Source: Hippophae tibetana
Taxonomy: Eukaryota; Streptophyta; Magnoliopsida; Rosales; Elaeagnaceae
Assembly: GCA_037013495.1 (NCBI GenBank)
Contig: CM072806.1
Coordinates: forward strand, 33,318,501-33,382,500
Reading direction: 5' to 3'
DNA: 64,000 bases
The notes under the pieces were generated by a model. That model saw nothing but the letters and a program-made list of their open reading frames with translations, was not told where the DNA came from and ran no database searches. This document shows positions 1-11,203 of the stretch, in pieces (the stretch's first letter is position 1; each line of letters opens with the position of its first letter). A program made the translations under genes and the position numbers.

Positions 1-89
1 GACACTGTGTGGCTTCCAATTCATATTGACACACTTGGATGCCAAACAACTTCTTATTAAATCCTATCCAAGAGAAGTTGTCAAGCCTG
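1..89 (+). pseudogene. Exon fragment of a type-A DnaJ (Hsp40) co-chaperone, C-terminal domain
   Basis: Reading from base 2, the frame is open and encodes residues including LCGFQFILTHLDAKQLLIKS followed by a VVKP stretch. This matches the substrate-binding C-terminal domain of plant type-A DnaJ proteins (ATJ2/ATJ3 type), where a conserved GFQF-LTHLD-LLIK-P-EVVKP block occurs. The exon ends at base 89, before a canonical GTAAGT donor (90-95). In the family, Hsp40 stimulates Hsp70 ATPase activity and delivers client proteins in the cytosol. The rest of the gene would lie to the left of the window. I cannot find the expected following residues (DEGMP, YQRPF) downstream, so the locus may be truncated at its 3' end. 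Family match fairly confident from memory of the conserved block; intact or pseudogene status unknown. Confidence 0.6.
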
Positions 90-977
90 GTAAGTTACAA
101 CCAGTTCCATTGTTTTTTTTAATGTTTTATTATTAAGATAAAGTAGATGATGTTTGTTATTTAATGGACACACCCATTTGATGTTTATGGTGTTATCCAG
201 TGGTTGTCTATCAGTCTCAGGTTTTTTAGCAAAGTTGTTCTAAAATTGTATGTATTGACATTTCATATGTATTGATTGTTGATTGGTAGGCTCAATATAT
301 ATATATATATATATATCAAAACTTATCAAGATTGTTGGGATAACTATAACACCTTCTAGAGTCATGGCAAAGGCAATTTATGTTAATGTTATGTACAAGA
401 GTTGTAAAAATGTTCAGAGGGTTCCATGTAGGCCAAACCTTGGTGAGAAATTGTCCCTCGTTCGTGTAGTCACATTCCTGAGGTTACTTTCCTAAAACTA
501 AGATCGTACATTTTCATGCAAAGATAATTGGAATTATTGTTTTGATATTGATATGAGTACCAATAATTTGTAGCCTGGAGAAGAGCCATGCCCAATTGAT
601 CCGTGAGTATGCTAGGTATGACAACCTTTATTTTTAAGATGTCATTTCTTTGGATTGGCTCTGATTTTGTATCATCTCATTTGTCCAGTTTCTCATGTTT
701 GTTGAGAAAACAGCCTCTGTGGGTGTTTATACATCAGGACCAGGCTCACCAACGTAACATGCACCAGGTGCACCAACCCAGCGGAGCAGTGCCTATGTTG
801 ATTTGAAGGACACTTATAAATTCTTGTAATTAATAGTAAAAAGTCAGTTTGTAATAGTAAGGTTTTATTATGTTTTAGTGTATAATAAACTCTCAAATGT
901 AATTATACTTTTAATTTTAATATAATATGATTTTTAATATTTTAATTAATAATTGTATTTTTTTAATTCATGCATAC
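90..977 (+). other. Intron-like and 3'-flank sequence of the DnaJ locus
   Basis: After the GTAAGT donor comes AT-rich sequence with an (AT)n run near 295-317. Around 573-603 a pyrimidine/AG acceptor-like context precedes a short open stretch and another GTGAGT-like donor at 602. Around 740-805 a GGTGCAC...CGG...CAGTGC stretch weakly recalls the codons of the usual DnaJ C-terminal tail, but it contains a stop in the relevant frame. I cannot build a convincing exon chain. The short open frames here have no recognisable domain. Confidence 0.3.
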
Positions 978-1160
978 CCTATAGTCTCGGTTATTGAAAA
1001 AAATCGAGGCCATAGGTATGTCTATGGTCTCGGTTAAAAAAGTGAGACCATATGTAACAGTCAATAGTCTCTCTCATTTAGGCCTCAGTTTTTATAATCG
1101 TGGTTATAGGATTACGATCACAGTTAAAAACCGAGACTATATGTATGCTTTGTAGTAGTA
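978..1160 (+). mobile_element. CACTA (En/Spm)-like terminal fragment with subterminal repeats
   Basis: The stretch carries repeated direct and inverted copies of a TATAGTCTCGGTT / AACCGAGACTATA motif (about 980, 1023, 1045 and 1125-1140). It ends in CTTTGTAGTAGTA at 1148-1160, whose reverse complement TACTACTACAAAG is one base from the CACTACTACAAAG terminus seen in plant CACTA elements. Clustered subterminal repeats next to such a terminus are characteristic of CACTA elements. No left terminus or transposase is visible, so this is a relic or a small non-autonomous derivative. Confidence 0.4.
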
Positions 1161-3490
1161 TATATACAAAATAATTTTTTTTTCTTTTGTTAGGAAGAGA
1201 AAAACTTTTTTTTTTTAGGTAAAGATAAACATGTGTAGCAAATTTTTCTTAGTAGTTATGTATGATATTTATTTATTACTTCTTTATAAATTTCAACCAC
1301 TTTGATAATTTTTTTGTCTTATTTTATTCTATATTAATTTTTGGTATAATACATATTTTTAATTTTTTTTTTAAATTAATTTTTAACAAAGTTAAATATT
1401 TTTAAATAACAATGTATATATATAAAAAATATAAATCATGTCTCAAGCCAACCTCGTAGATAAGCTTAAATGTCATTGTTTTTATGTCAAAATTAACATT
1501 AAGTCTATAATCAACCAAAATTAAAATAATATAGCCGTAGTAAACACCACTTAAAATTTGTTTTAAATGACTAAATTTTTTTAAGAAGAAACAACTAAAA
1601 AAAAGGTTAGATGCCTTGAATTCATGGGTTGCATAGTAGATCTAACTAAAGTCACAAGGTATGCGTTGCCACCAATTTAGTCATTGATTCACATGGGTTT
1701 CATTTTTCTTCTTTTCTTTTTTTGAAATATTTTTTATACTTCTTCCGTTGACGTAAAAGAAAACGAGAAACATGTGAACTTTTAGAGCTTAAACGGTCTA
1801 TATAAAAATTAAAAGGTGGCTGCCATAAGTATTTTAGCTACATTAAAAAGAATAATTTAATTAATTTATTATTATTTTTTAAAAAATAATTTAGTCTTTT
1901 TTGCTTTTAAAAAATAGCACCACAAGGGTAAATAATAATTTTATTTTTATTTTTTTAATCATATATATTATTGTAAAATATCAATTTCATAAATTATTTA
2001 TAATAATAAACAATAAGAACTACATAATTAAAAAAACTAAATTTAATTAATTATCTTTATATTATCAATTTTTTTATAAAATAATAAATAAACTGCTATA
2101 ACTATGATACCCTAACTTATTTGTCTCAAAATTTACGGGTATCTGCTCCTTGGTAATAACAGAGAACAATCCATTTTATGGAATCTTTTATTAGTTAGTT
2201 TCACTGTTGGTCCACATTTCATTAGTCACGTTTTCACATGAGCATGAAATTTTTTCGGTTTAAGTTTGAGATGAATTGTCGTGTTTGAAGAGAGGGGAGA
2301 TGTTTTCTTCTCACCTCAACATAAGTTAGAGATAATGATATCATCAAAATTTTGATCATAATTAATTCTTTTTTTTGTAATTTTTTTTTATCAAAAATTC
2401 ATTTATTTGGTTTATAATACTTCGATAAAAAATATTTTTTTTACAACATTAAAAATATTTTCATTTATGTTATAAAAAAATGAACATATATTTTATTTCA
2501 GAAAGATTAAAAATAAAATTCTACATAAAAAAACAATTATACAACACAAATAAACCTTATAAAATTTGGATCCGTATTTTTAAATATCATATTAGTCTTT
2601 TTGTTTAATAAAAAATACAACAATAGTTAAAAAAAATTAACCTAATTTAAAAAAGAAAATTTTGTATTTAAGAAAATATTTAGTACTTTATACATCTCAT
2701 ATATTTTTTTACAATTTCGATAATGAAAAACTCATACTAATCTAATAACCATCATCCACCTCTACCATCTTATTTATCCTACATTTGATACCACACTATT
2801 CTTCGCAAACCATTCTTCACATTTTTCTATTAATCAATTTAAAGCTGTATTTTTTATTAAAACTATATTAAGCCACCAAACTCATTTGAAGCACCATTTT
2901 ATCCTTAACCAGTAATATTGGCACTTATTCTCTCTGATATTCGTGAGCCTCTTGATCATTGTTCAACTATCATAGGTTTGATTAAAAACACTTTCACCTT
3001 ATGTTTAATTGAATCTAAAGTTTGATAGAACTTAAAGTGATCGGAAAAGGCTTAAAGGGTCCGGAAATAAGAGGGAATGAGCCTATGATAGTTACGGTCA
3101 GGTAGATTTTAGAATTTTAAATGAGTTGGTAGTTGCCTAATTGTAACTTCGGTAAAGCAAAATATGGCTTTGGATAATTTTACAACAATATTGAAGGGTG
3201 ATTGGTCTACGAAAGAATAAAGTAGTGATAGGAGTGGTCGAATAGGATGGTCGGGGTGGACAATGATTGTTAGAGTCATATGAGTTCTTTTTGTATTGAA
3301 ATTGAAAAAAAAGGAAAAAAAGAAGACATAAAATGATAAATATGATCATAAAGATCACAAGATCTTGCTTCTATAAATGAAGCTATTTTTCAAAATTGTA
3401 TTATTATTGTACATTTTATTAAACCAGTTACACCCACATGCCCCACACGTGAGAATTAGTGTTGTCAACAATGTGCGATGGAGGCGGGTT
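1161..3490. other. AT-rich sequence without a recognisable gene
   Basis: Over 2.3 kb of very AT-rich DNA with many homopolymer A and T runs. I see no conserved protein motif, RNA gene or clear repeat boundary. The 3' part (about 3000-3490) should contain the 5' LTR of copia element A, because a primer-binding site follows it, but I cannot match it to the sequence after the element's polypurine tract. Confidence 0.4.
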
Positions 3491-3503
3491 TGATATCAGA
3501 GCC
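3491..3503 (+). other. Primer-binding site (initiator tRNA-Met type) of copia A
   Basis: TGATATCAGAGCC differs by one base from TGGTATCAGAGCC, the usual plant copia site complementary to the 3' end of initiator tRNA-Met. It is the first landmark of element A and fixes its orientation as +. Confidence 0.6.
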
Positions 3504-4521
3504 ATTTTTGAAAACATCTCTATTTTGCTCTATTTTACGAGGAATTGAAATTTTGGGTTTTTTATATTACTTGTTTTTGATGCATATGGAAATTATAAAT
3601 TATTTCAATATTGATTTTAGAGTGATTTTGTAAATTTAAACTTGAAAAATAATGAAGAAAATAAATCCAATTTACCGTGCGTATCCATTAAGGTCAAAAC
3701 TGGGTCGAGTTGACCTGACTGGAGGTTGAAGATGAAGTTTTTAAATATGTATTTGAATTTGAATTTATTAAATATATATATATATATATATATATATTTA
3801 AATACATTATGCTTAAATTATTTGTTTTGGTATTTGTATGTGTAAATTTTGTAATTAATTATACATATGAAAATTTGGTTAAATAATTTATGCATAATGG
3901 AATTAATTGTTAATGGCTCTTATGGATTTAATTAGTGCTTATATTATTTATTTTGCTTGTATAATTTATTGTCATATATGTAATTTTAAGATAGATAATA
4001 TTTACACATTTGAAATTAAATTAATATTTCTTATGGTTTTATGTAATAATTGAGCCTACGTATTTAATTAATATTTAAGTGATTCATACAGTTTAATTAA
4101 TTAAGGAGTAGCCACAACATCTTTAATTAATTAAAACTATAATAAAGTTTATTTAGGAAAATAAACATTAATTGTAATTAATCATATGTGATATAATAAA
4201 TCTTATCACACATGAATTTTTATTATATTTTGTGTGATTAATTAGGATATAATATAAAATTATATTTTCTAATTTACCCATAGGGATTAGGAAAAGGAAC
4301 ATAATTTGATAGTTTTATCGTAAAGTTAGGATGAATCTAATTGAATTATAACTTTAGCACATAGACAAGTTTTATGTCACTAGGTTCATAGTTTTCATGA
4401 TTTACATTGGTAAAGAATGACTATAGTTTAGGTCTCAAATTTTAATGAACATATAATCTTTAATTGCAGCTTCTCAACCTGTAAAATATGGAAAGAAAGA
4501 ATTCTCTTTCAACTAGGGTGT

Positions 4522-5313
4522 ATGGATATTGATTATGCTATTAGGAAAAACGAACCACCTAAAATTACTCAAGCCAGTACTCTAGAGAATATCACGCTTT
4601 ATGAACAATGGGAACGATCTAATCGCCTTAGCATGATGTTCATTAAGACTAAAATCTCTGCTGGTATTCATGGTTCTGTTGATCAGCATAACAATGTTCA
4701 AGACTTGCTAAAGGCCATTGATGATCAATTCGTCACTTTAGATAAGGCTTTTGCAAGCACCCTTATTATGAAGTTCTCTTCTTTAAGACTCACTAGTGTG
4801 AAAGATGTGCGCAAACACATTATGCAAATAAGGGACATTGCGGCTCAACTTAAGCATCTCGAGGTTGAGATGTCAGAATCCTTCCTAGTGCACTACATCC
4901 TTAACACTCTCCCACATCAGTACGGGCCATTCAAAATCTTGTACAATACACATAAGGATAAATGATCAATCAATGAACTAATGACCATATGTGTTCAAGA
5001 GGAAGGGAGGCTTGTTATGGAATTTGGTGAAAGTGCAATGTTGGCTACAACATATCGGAAAGGAAAATCTCAATACAAGCATAAAGGAAAAGGGATAATT
5101 CCACCTCAAGCTAATATTAAGAAAGAATCCAAGTGTTTCTTTTGTAAAAAGAAGGGAGACATGAAGAAGGATTGTATCAGATTCCAGAAATGGCTTGAGA
5201 ATAAAGGTAATCCAACCTCGTTTGTTTGTTATGAATCTAATATGGTTAATGTTAACATTAACATCTGGTGGATTGATTCTAGATCTACAATCCATGTTGC
5301 AAACTCCTTATAG
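4522..5313 (+). pseudogene. Copia A gag (UBN2-type capsid region and zinc knuckle), broken
   Basis: An open stretch of 147 codons from the ATG at 4522 shows the copia gag capsid pattern: the early tryptophan (YEQWERSN), a long helical region, and an IRDIAAQL...LVHYILNTLP block. A TGA at 4963-4965 stops it. The same frame continues with an EEGRL segment and a zinc knuckle at 5134-5175. In the knuckle, the Cys codons at 5134, 5143 and 5173 are kept but the expected His (5158) is Asp, so the CCHC nucleic-acid-binding site is damaged. Gag would form the virus-like particle that packages element RNA. The true N-terminus may lie in a short upstream exon (a TCTCAACCTGT-like start near 4472), because plant copia gag usually begins before this ATG. 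Confidence 0.8.
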
Positions 5314-5736
5314 GATATGCGAAATCTAAGGAAGCGAGTGGGAAGTGAGCAATACATTTTATCTGTTAACAAGATAGGCTCACATGTGGAGGTTGTAGGG
5401 ACATGCAGTTTGATTTTAAGTAGTGGTTTTATTTTAGAATTAGAAAAGACCTTTTATGTTCCAAGTTTCTTTAGAAACTTGATTTCAATTTAAATACTTG
5501 TACCTTTTGGTTATTCCATTCACTTTTCATAAATATCTTTCAGTTTATTTAATAAATCTGATTGTGTTAGGAATGATATTTTCTGTGATGGTCTTTACTG
5601 CATTAATTTATGAAATAATGCCACTCATAATGCTATGCATGTTCAAGCTGGCACTGAAAGGTGTATTATTGACGATGACTCTTCTACATTATGGCATAGG
5701 AGATTATGACATATCTCCATAGAAAGAATTAAAAGA
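5260..5736 (+). pseudogene. Copia A aspartic protease and pre-integrase region, broken
   Basis: The retropepsin-type motif appears as WWIDSRSTIHVAN (catalytic Asp codon 5275-5277). The family motif is D-S-G, so the Gly after Asp-Ser has become Arg and activity is not expected. Further conserved segments follow (a YILSVNK...VEVVGTC stretch and a TFYVPSFFRNLIS stretch), then stops and shifts. A gag-pre-integrase signature (LWHRR) is seen near 5690-5705 with a stop just after. In an active element this protease cleaves the Gag-Pol polyprotein. Confidence 0.7.
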
Positions 5737-6229
5737 TTGGTGAAAGATGGGGTACTTAGTACTCTAAATTTTACTTATTTTGAGACATGTGTGGACTGCA
5801 TTAAGGGAAAGCAGACTACCAAGTCAAAGAAAGGTACCAATAGAAGTTCAAAATATATTAAAAATCATTCATACGGATATATGTTATCTAGACAAAGATA
5901 TTCAAGGTCAGAAATATTTATCACCTTTATTGATGATTTTTCTCGATATATGTATCTCTACATGCTTCATAATAAGAGCGAAGCATTAGATGTCTTCAAG
6001 AGCTTTAAGGTTGAAGTAGAGAAACAATGTGGAAAGCAAATAAAGATCGTGAGATCAGATAGAGATGGTGAATATTATGGTAGATACACTGAGAATGGAC
6101 AAGTGCCTGGTCCGTTTGCTAAGTTTCTTCAAGAACATGGGATAGTTCCCCAATACACTATGCATGGTTCACCAAACCAGAATGGTGCAGCAGAAAGAAG
6201 AAACCAAACACTATTGGACATGGTGCGAA
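5737..6229 (+). pseudogene. Copia A integrase, N-terminal and catalytic core part (split by insertion)
   Basis: The zinc-binding CVDCIKGK motif lies near the start. The catalytic core is present in two frames. The first Asp context (HTDIC) is read in one frame near 5866-5880, and the FIDDFSRYMYLYM block after about 5920 is read in another, so a frameshift lies near 5900-5920. The second Asp is in IVRSDRDGEYYG and the Glu in PNQNGAAERRNQ, so all three D,D-35-E residues are still encoded. The frame runs to MVRSM, where the inverted LTR pair is inserted at 6235. The remainder continues at 10600. Confidence 0.85.
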
Positions 6230-6234
6230 GTATG
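6230..6234. repeat. Target-site duplication GTATG (partner at 10595-10599)
   Basis: GTATG precedes the left LTR terminus TGATGAGTGC at 6235 and the identical GTATG follows the right terminus at 10594. Five bases is the duplication length produced by LTR-retrotransposon integrases. With one copy removed, the flanking integrase reading continues from the MVRSM motif into the next conserved residues, so the whole 4.36-kb block entered as one unit. Confidence 0.85.
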
Positions 6235-8108
6235 TGATGAGTGCTCAAAAAGCACTAAAATTACCATGATTTTATGCACATTAATTGATTAAATATATAT
6301 ATATATATATGTTTTATCATATATTTATATAAATTTGCCATTTTCGGAATCACTTTTATTGTTTTTCAGATATTTTGGCTTAAAAACGTAACTTAAAGAC
6401 TCAAAGAGGAATACTGGAAGAAATACATCACAAATATATTAATAAATAAATGGGGAAAGGTCAAAAAATATGGAAAAATTGGACAAAATGGGTCAAAAAT
6501 GTAAAAAAGGAGAAAATCGCATCGCCGCGCCGCCCAGCCGCACCGAGCCGCGCGCGCAGCGCCCCACATCCATACCAAGCCGCGCGCGCGCGCCCATTCC
6601 CAGTTCCACGCGCGCCTGCACGCGTAGCTCCCCCTTCCGCGCGTGCCCCTACGCGCAATGCCCGCCTTTCCGCACGCGCGCCAACGCCCATTTCGCCCCA
6701 TTTTTATGCGCAGCCGCCCCCATGATGTCATGCTAACGTTATCAATGACCTCAGCAATTACACTCCACATTTTCACCATTTTATCATTTTTTCACTCACT
6801 TTTTCTCTCCATCCTCACCTATAAATACCTCCTTCCTTTCACTTCTAAACACACCTCAAAATACATTCTTTTCTCTCTTTCTTTCTCTCTTTTCTTAGAT
6901 TTTTAGTTTTTCTTAGTTTTTAGCTTTTCTTAGTTAATTTCTCTTAGTTTTAGAGTTCTTCCCTTTTTGGGAAGAACTAGTTATGATTTTGTAATTTATT
7001 AGCTTTTTGATTCAATAAATGGGAGTGCAAATTCCTCTTAGAGGTTTTCCAGCAACGAGAATAGCATCGAAGTTCTGTAAGGATTTTATTTTCTTACAGT
7101 TATTTTTTATGCTTTATTCTTACATGTTATATTTAATTTTTCTGTGATTAAATTTAACTGTGCTGGCTGTTTAGTAAACATGATGTAATAATAACGTTGT
7201 TATGCTTGCGAAATATTAAATATGTGAAAATCTCTAAAATGAATTGATTTTGTTTTTATTCAAGATTTTATATTAAGAATGTTAGAGAGAAATATATTAT
7301 TTTTCATTACAAACTTAAACCTGAAAATTAGATTTTAAGGTTTAGTTATCCGGTCTGATTTAGAGTAGTGCTCTTTTATTTGTTGGTACAATCGCACGGT
7401 AGTTAGAGTGAAGCTCTATTTCAAAAGTTTTTATAAGAATTATTATCTGAAAATGCATTGACAACATGTTTTCAGTAGTAGTTTTAAAACTTGAAAGTTA
7501 GTACTCGGATAACTAAATTCTTAGGTTTAATTTGGACACCTTGAATAAAGTTTAAAGTGTCTAACCCCACCAAAGGTGGCATTTAAATGGTTCATTTTCA
7601 ATCTCTTAGAAAAAGGAATTAATTTAATTAACCAAATTAGTTATCAACCCCACCCATAGGTGTTAATTGATTTGTTTAGTTAACAAAGAATATCTAACCC
7701 CACCAAAGGTGGTATTCATACAAAAAAGGGAGAATCAATAAATATCAATTTATATCTTTAATAACCTAAATAATATGAGCAAGCATAATTAACTTAGTTA
7801 TTATATCCATAAATACTCCAGCATTATAAATGATAAAATTTGCATAAATGTTTATTAAATATATGTTTATTTTTATGTATGTAGATTAAAACACAAAAAC
7901 CCAAAATATCGTGACATGATGTTTAGGATTTAATTTAGTTTTTAAAAGTTTGAATAATAAATTAAAAACCACATACATTACTTCCTTAAATCGACCTTAG
8001 GAGTATAGTTATCATTTTCTTCGAAATGATTCGTGCACTTGCGAGAGTTTTATAAATATTAAAACCAAAGTATTGGTAAGAATCGGTGATGCCGATTTTC
8101 GCTCATAA
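6235..8108 (+). repeat. LTR of the TGATGAG family, forward arm
   Basis: Starts TGATGAGTGCTC and ends GCTCATAA (family consensus GCTCATCA with one change). It contains a small terminal hairpin AGTGCT/AGCACT, a GC-rich segment at 6525-6720, a TATA box CTATAAATACC near 6817, the R-region hairpin at 6954-6978 (10-bp stem AGTTCTTCCC / GGGAAGAACT), an AATAAA signal near 7015, and three CCCCACC...GGTG palindromes between about 7563 and 7715. It is colinear with the LTRs of element E. Confidence 0.85.
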
Positions 8109-8734
8109 AATTAAATTGAGAAAGGTAAAAGCAAATAAAATAAAAATAAAAATTGAAATTTTAAATAAAAAATTAAAATTAAATGAAAATTAAAAATTAA
8201 GTTTTATTTTTTTTTATTTTTTTTACTATTCATGAATGGTAATTTTATTTTACTATTTAAACTATATTATTTATTTATTTATTTTATAATTTTTAAAAAA
8301 AAATAATTTTTTTTACTATTCATTATTGATAATTTTATTTTACTATTTACCCTATTTTATTTTTTATCTTAAAAAATTTTTTAATTAATTTTTTTTTAAT
8401 TTCTTTTTACTATTCATTAATTGTAATTTTATTTTACTATTAACGTTATATTATTTATTTATTTTTTATCTTAAAATTTTTAATAATTTTTTTTTATTTT
8501 TCTTTTTTTATTATTCATGATCGGTAAAAATTTTTTTACTTCAAATTTCAAATTTCTAAATTATTTTACTATTCAAAAAAATTAATTTTTTATATATATA
8601 TTTTTTTTTATTTTTTATGAAATTTGAAATTTGATTATTATTTTTTTTATTAAAACAAAAAAAAATCACAATTATTTACAGCAGAAAAATGTTTTTAAAA
8701 TTATGATAAATAATTTAAAAACGCTATTTCTTTT
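8109..8734 (-). other. Leader remnant of the reversed element between the two LTR arms
   Basis: Extremely AT-rich. On the minus strand it follows the primer-binding site and matches the start of the internal regions of D and E. It includes a roughly 90-bp tandem pattern built on TTTTACTATTCATGAAYGG (occurrences near 8224, 8313, 8408 and 8505). It has no coding capacity. It stops abruptly where it joins the forward LTR. Confidence 0.7.
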
Positions 8735-10594
8735 CCGACAACGGCGACAAAAACTTAATAAGCGAAAACCGGCATCGCCGATTCTTGCCAATACTTTGGT
8801 TTTAATGTTTATAAAACTCTCGCAAGTGCACGAAGCATTTCGAAGAAAATGATAAGTACACTCCCAAGGTCGATCTAAGGAAGGAATGTATGTGGTTTTT
8901 AATTTATTATTCAAACTTTTAAAAACGAAATTAAATCCTAAACATTCTGTCACGATATTTTGGGTTTTGTATTTTTAATCTACTTACATAAAATTAAACA
9001 TAGATTCAATAAACATTTATGCAAATTTTATCTTTTATAATAGTGGAGTATTTATGGATATAATAACTAAGTTAATTATGCTTGCTCGTATTATCTAGGT
9101 TATTAAAGATATGAATTGATATTTATTGATTCTCCTTTTTTTATATGAATACCACATTTGATGGGGTTAGATATTCTTTGTTAACTAAACAAATCAATTA
9201 ACACCTATGGGTGGGGTTGATAACTAATTTGCTTAATTAAATTAATTCTTTTTTCTAAGAGATTGAAAATGAACCATTTAAATGCCACCTTTGGTGGGGT
9301 TAGACAGTTTAAACTTTATTCAAGGTGTTCAAATTAAACCTAAGAATTTAGTTATCCAAGTACTAACTTTCAAGTTTTAAAACCACTACCGAAAACATGT
9401 TGTCAATACATTTTTAGATAATAATTCTTATAAGAACTTTTGAAATAGAGCTTCACTCTAACTACCGGGCGATTGTACCAACAAATAAAAGAACACTACT
9501 CTAAATCAGACCGGATAACTAAACCTTAAAATCTAATTTTCAGGTTTAAGTTTGTAATGAAAAATAATATATTTCTCTCTAACATTCTTAATATAAAATC
9601 TTGAATAAAAACAAAATCAATTCATTTTAGAGATTTTCACCTATTTAATATTTCGCAAGCATAACAACATTATTATTACATCATGTTTATAAACAGCCAG
9701 CACAGTTAAATTTAATCACAGACAAATTAAATATAATATGTGAGAATAAAGCATAAAAATAACTGTAAAGAAAATAAAATCCTTACAGAACTTCGAAGCT
9801 ATTGCCGTTGCTGGAAAACCTCCAAGCGGAATTTGCACTTCTATTTATTGAATCAAAAAGCTAAAAAATTACAAAAACATAACTAGTTTTTCCCAAAAAG
9901 GGAAGAACTCTAAAACTAAGAGAAATTAACTAAGAAAAGCTAAAAACTAAGAAAAACTAAAGAAAACTAAAAAATCTAAGAAAAGAGAGAAAGAAAGAGA
10001 AGAGAAGAATGGTTTTTAGGTGTGTTTAGAAGTGAAGGGAAGGGAAGAGGGTATTTATAGGTGAGGATGGAGAGAAAAAGTGTGTGAAAAAATGGTGAAA
10101 ACGCGGAATGCAATTGCTGAGGTCATTGATGACGTGAGCATGACGTCATGGGGGCAGCTGCGCACAAAAATGGGGCGAAATGGGCGTCGGCGCGCACAGG
10201 CGCGCACGGAACTGGGAATGGGCGCGCCCGGCTTGGCACGGATGTGGGGCGCTGCGTGCGCGGCTGGGAGCTGGCTCGCGCGCGGCTCGGCCGTGTGATT
10301 TTCTCCTTTTTGACATTTTTGACTTTTTGACTCATTTTGTCCAATTTTTCCATATTTGTTGACCTTTCCCCATTTATTTATTAATATATTTGTGATGTAT
10401 TGCTTTCAGTATTCCTTTTTGAGTATTTAAGTTACGTTTTTAAGCCAAAATACCTGAAAAACAATAAAAATACTCATGATTCCGAAAAAGACAAATTTAT
10501 ATAAATATATGATAAAGCATATAAATATATATATTTTTAATCAATTAATGTGCATAAAATCATGGTAATTTTAGTGCTTTTTGAGCACTCATGA
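8735..10594 (-). repeat. LTR of the TGATGAG family, reversed arm, with its tRNA-Asp primer-binding site
   Basis: On the minus strand the LTR starts at 10594 (TCATGAGTGC, one change from consensus) and ends at 8756 (GCTTATTA). The primer site follows at about 8735-8751 in a decayed form of TGGCGCCGTTGCCGG. A TGACGTCA palindrome lies at 10141-10148 and a TATA box near 10055. The R hairpin is recognisable near 9886-9910. Compared with the forward arm it is colinear over its length with scattered substitutions. Confidence 0.85.
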
Positions 10595-10599
10595 GTATG

Positions 10600-10983
10600 C
10601 TTAGCAACTCCAATCTTCCTAAAACCTTGTGGATTGAAGCTTTAAAGATGACTGTGTATATATTAAACCGAGTTCCAACCAAGGCTGTCTCAAAGACGCC
10701 ATTTGAATTATGGTAAGGTTGGGAACCGAGTTTGCAACATATGCGCATTTGAGGATGCCCGTCTGAAGTGAGGATTTATAATCCACAAGAGAAGAAGCTG
10801 GACCTAAGGACCATTAGTGGGTATTTCATTGAATATGCCGAACGGTCTAAGGGTTATAAATTTTACTGTCCATCTCACAACACTAGGTTTGTGGAATCAA
10901 GAAATGCAAAATTTCTTGAGAATTACTTGATTAGTGGGAGTAATCGCTCCCAGGGCATTGTGCCACTTCAAGTAATGGATTGA
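10600..10983 (+). pseudogene. Copia A integrase C-terminal part
   Basis: This continues the integrase after the insertion. It encodes a [20 protein letters not shown] segment, then after a frame change and stop (near 10750) the block RTISGYFIEYAERSKGYKFY, typical of the copia integrase C-terminal region. The join to the pre-insertion part is in register once one GTATG is removed. Stops occur between about 10712 and 10768 and at 10981. Confidence 0.8.
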
Positions 10984-11203
10984 TCGTTATTGTTAACAAC
11001 ACACCTCGAGTACAAACGCGTGTTGAAGAACCAGTCTTGGAAGTACCACAAGTTGTTGATCAGTAGATGTTGAAGTTCAACATATGCCTACAACTGTTGA
11101 ATAACCAGTTGAACAACATGATCCTACTCCTGAGGAGAATGTTGATGCAACATTAAGAAGATCTACTAGAGTAAGGAAATTAACAATTCCTAATGATTAT
11201 GTT

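Larger units (their letters stand above)
6235..10594. mobile_element. Inverted LTR pair (palindromic retroelement insertion) in copia A
   Basis: The block is a near-palindrome. A forward LTR (6235 to about 8108) faces a reversed LTR (8756-10594) of the same family, with about 0.6 kb of element leader between them. The reversed LTR has its own tRNA-Asp primer site (8735-8751) and leader on the minus strand. That leader is cut about 620 bases after the primer site and joined directly to the 3' end of the forward LTR. A single GTATG duplication flanks the block. Normal elements have LTRs in direct orientation. The structure resembles a product of self-integration (an LTR end attacking its own cDNA) or an aberrant reverse-transcription product, although later recombination is possible. 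Confidence 0.8.

Noticed and set aside
3137..3358. Minus-strand open frame starting with a hydrophobic run
   Set aside because: AT-rich chance frame in non-coding sequence, probably within the unrecognised 5' LTR region of copia A.
6450..6779. Overlapping open frames on both strands in GC-rich stretches (also 10080-10362, 20027-20421, 32499-33048, 39342-39624, 48001-48488, 55003-55428)
   Set aside because: They lie in the U3 GC-rich block of LTR copies, are rich in Arg/Ala/Pro, overlap in all frames, and are not conserved in frame between copies. GC-rich DNA in an AT-rich genome simply lacks stops.
8672..8953. Conserved open frame recurring at 49558-49800, 53398-53694 and 56922-57128
   Set aside because: It recurs because it covers the LTR 3' end and primer site. 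It has no domain and crosses the LTR boundary.
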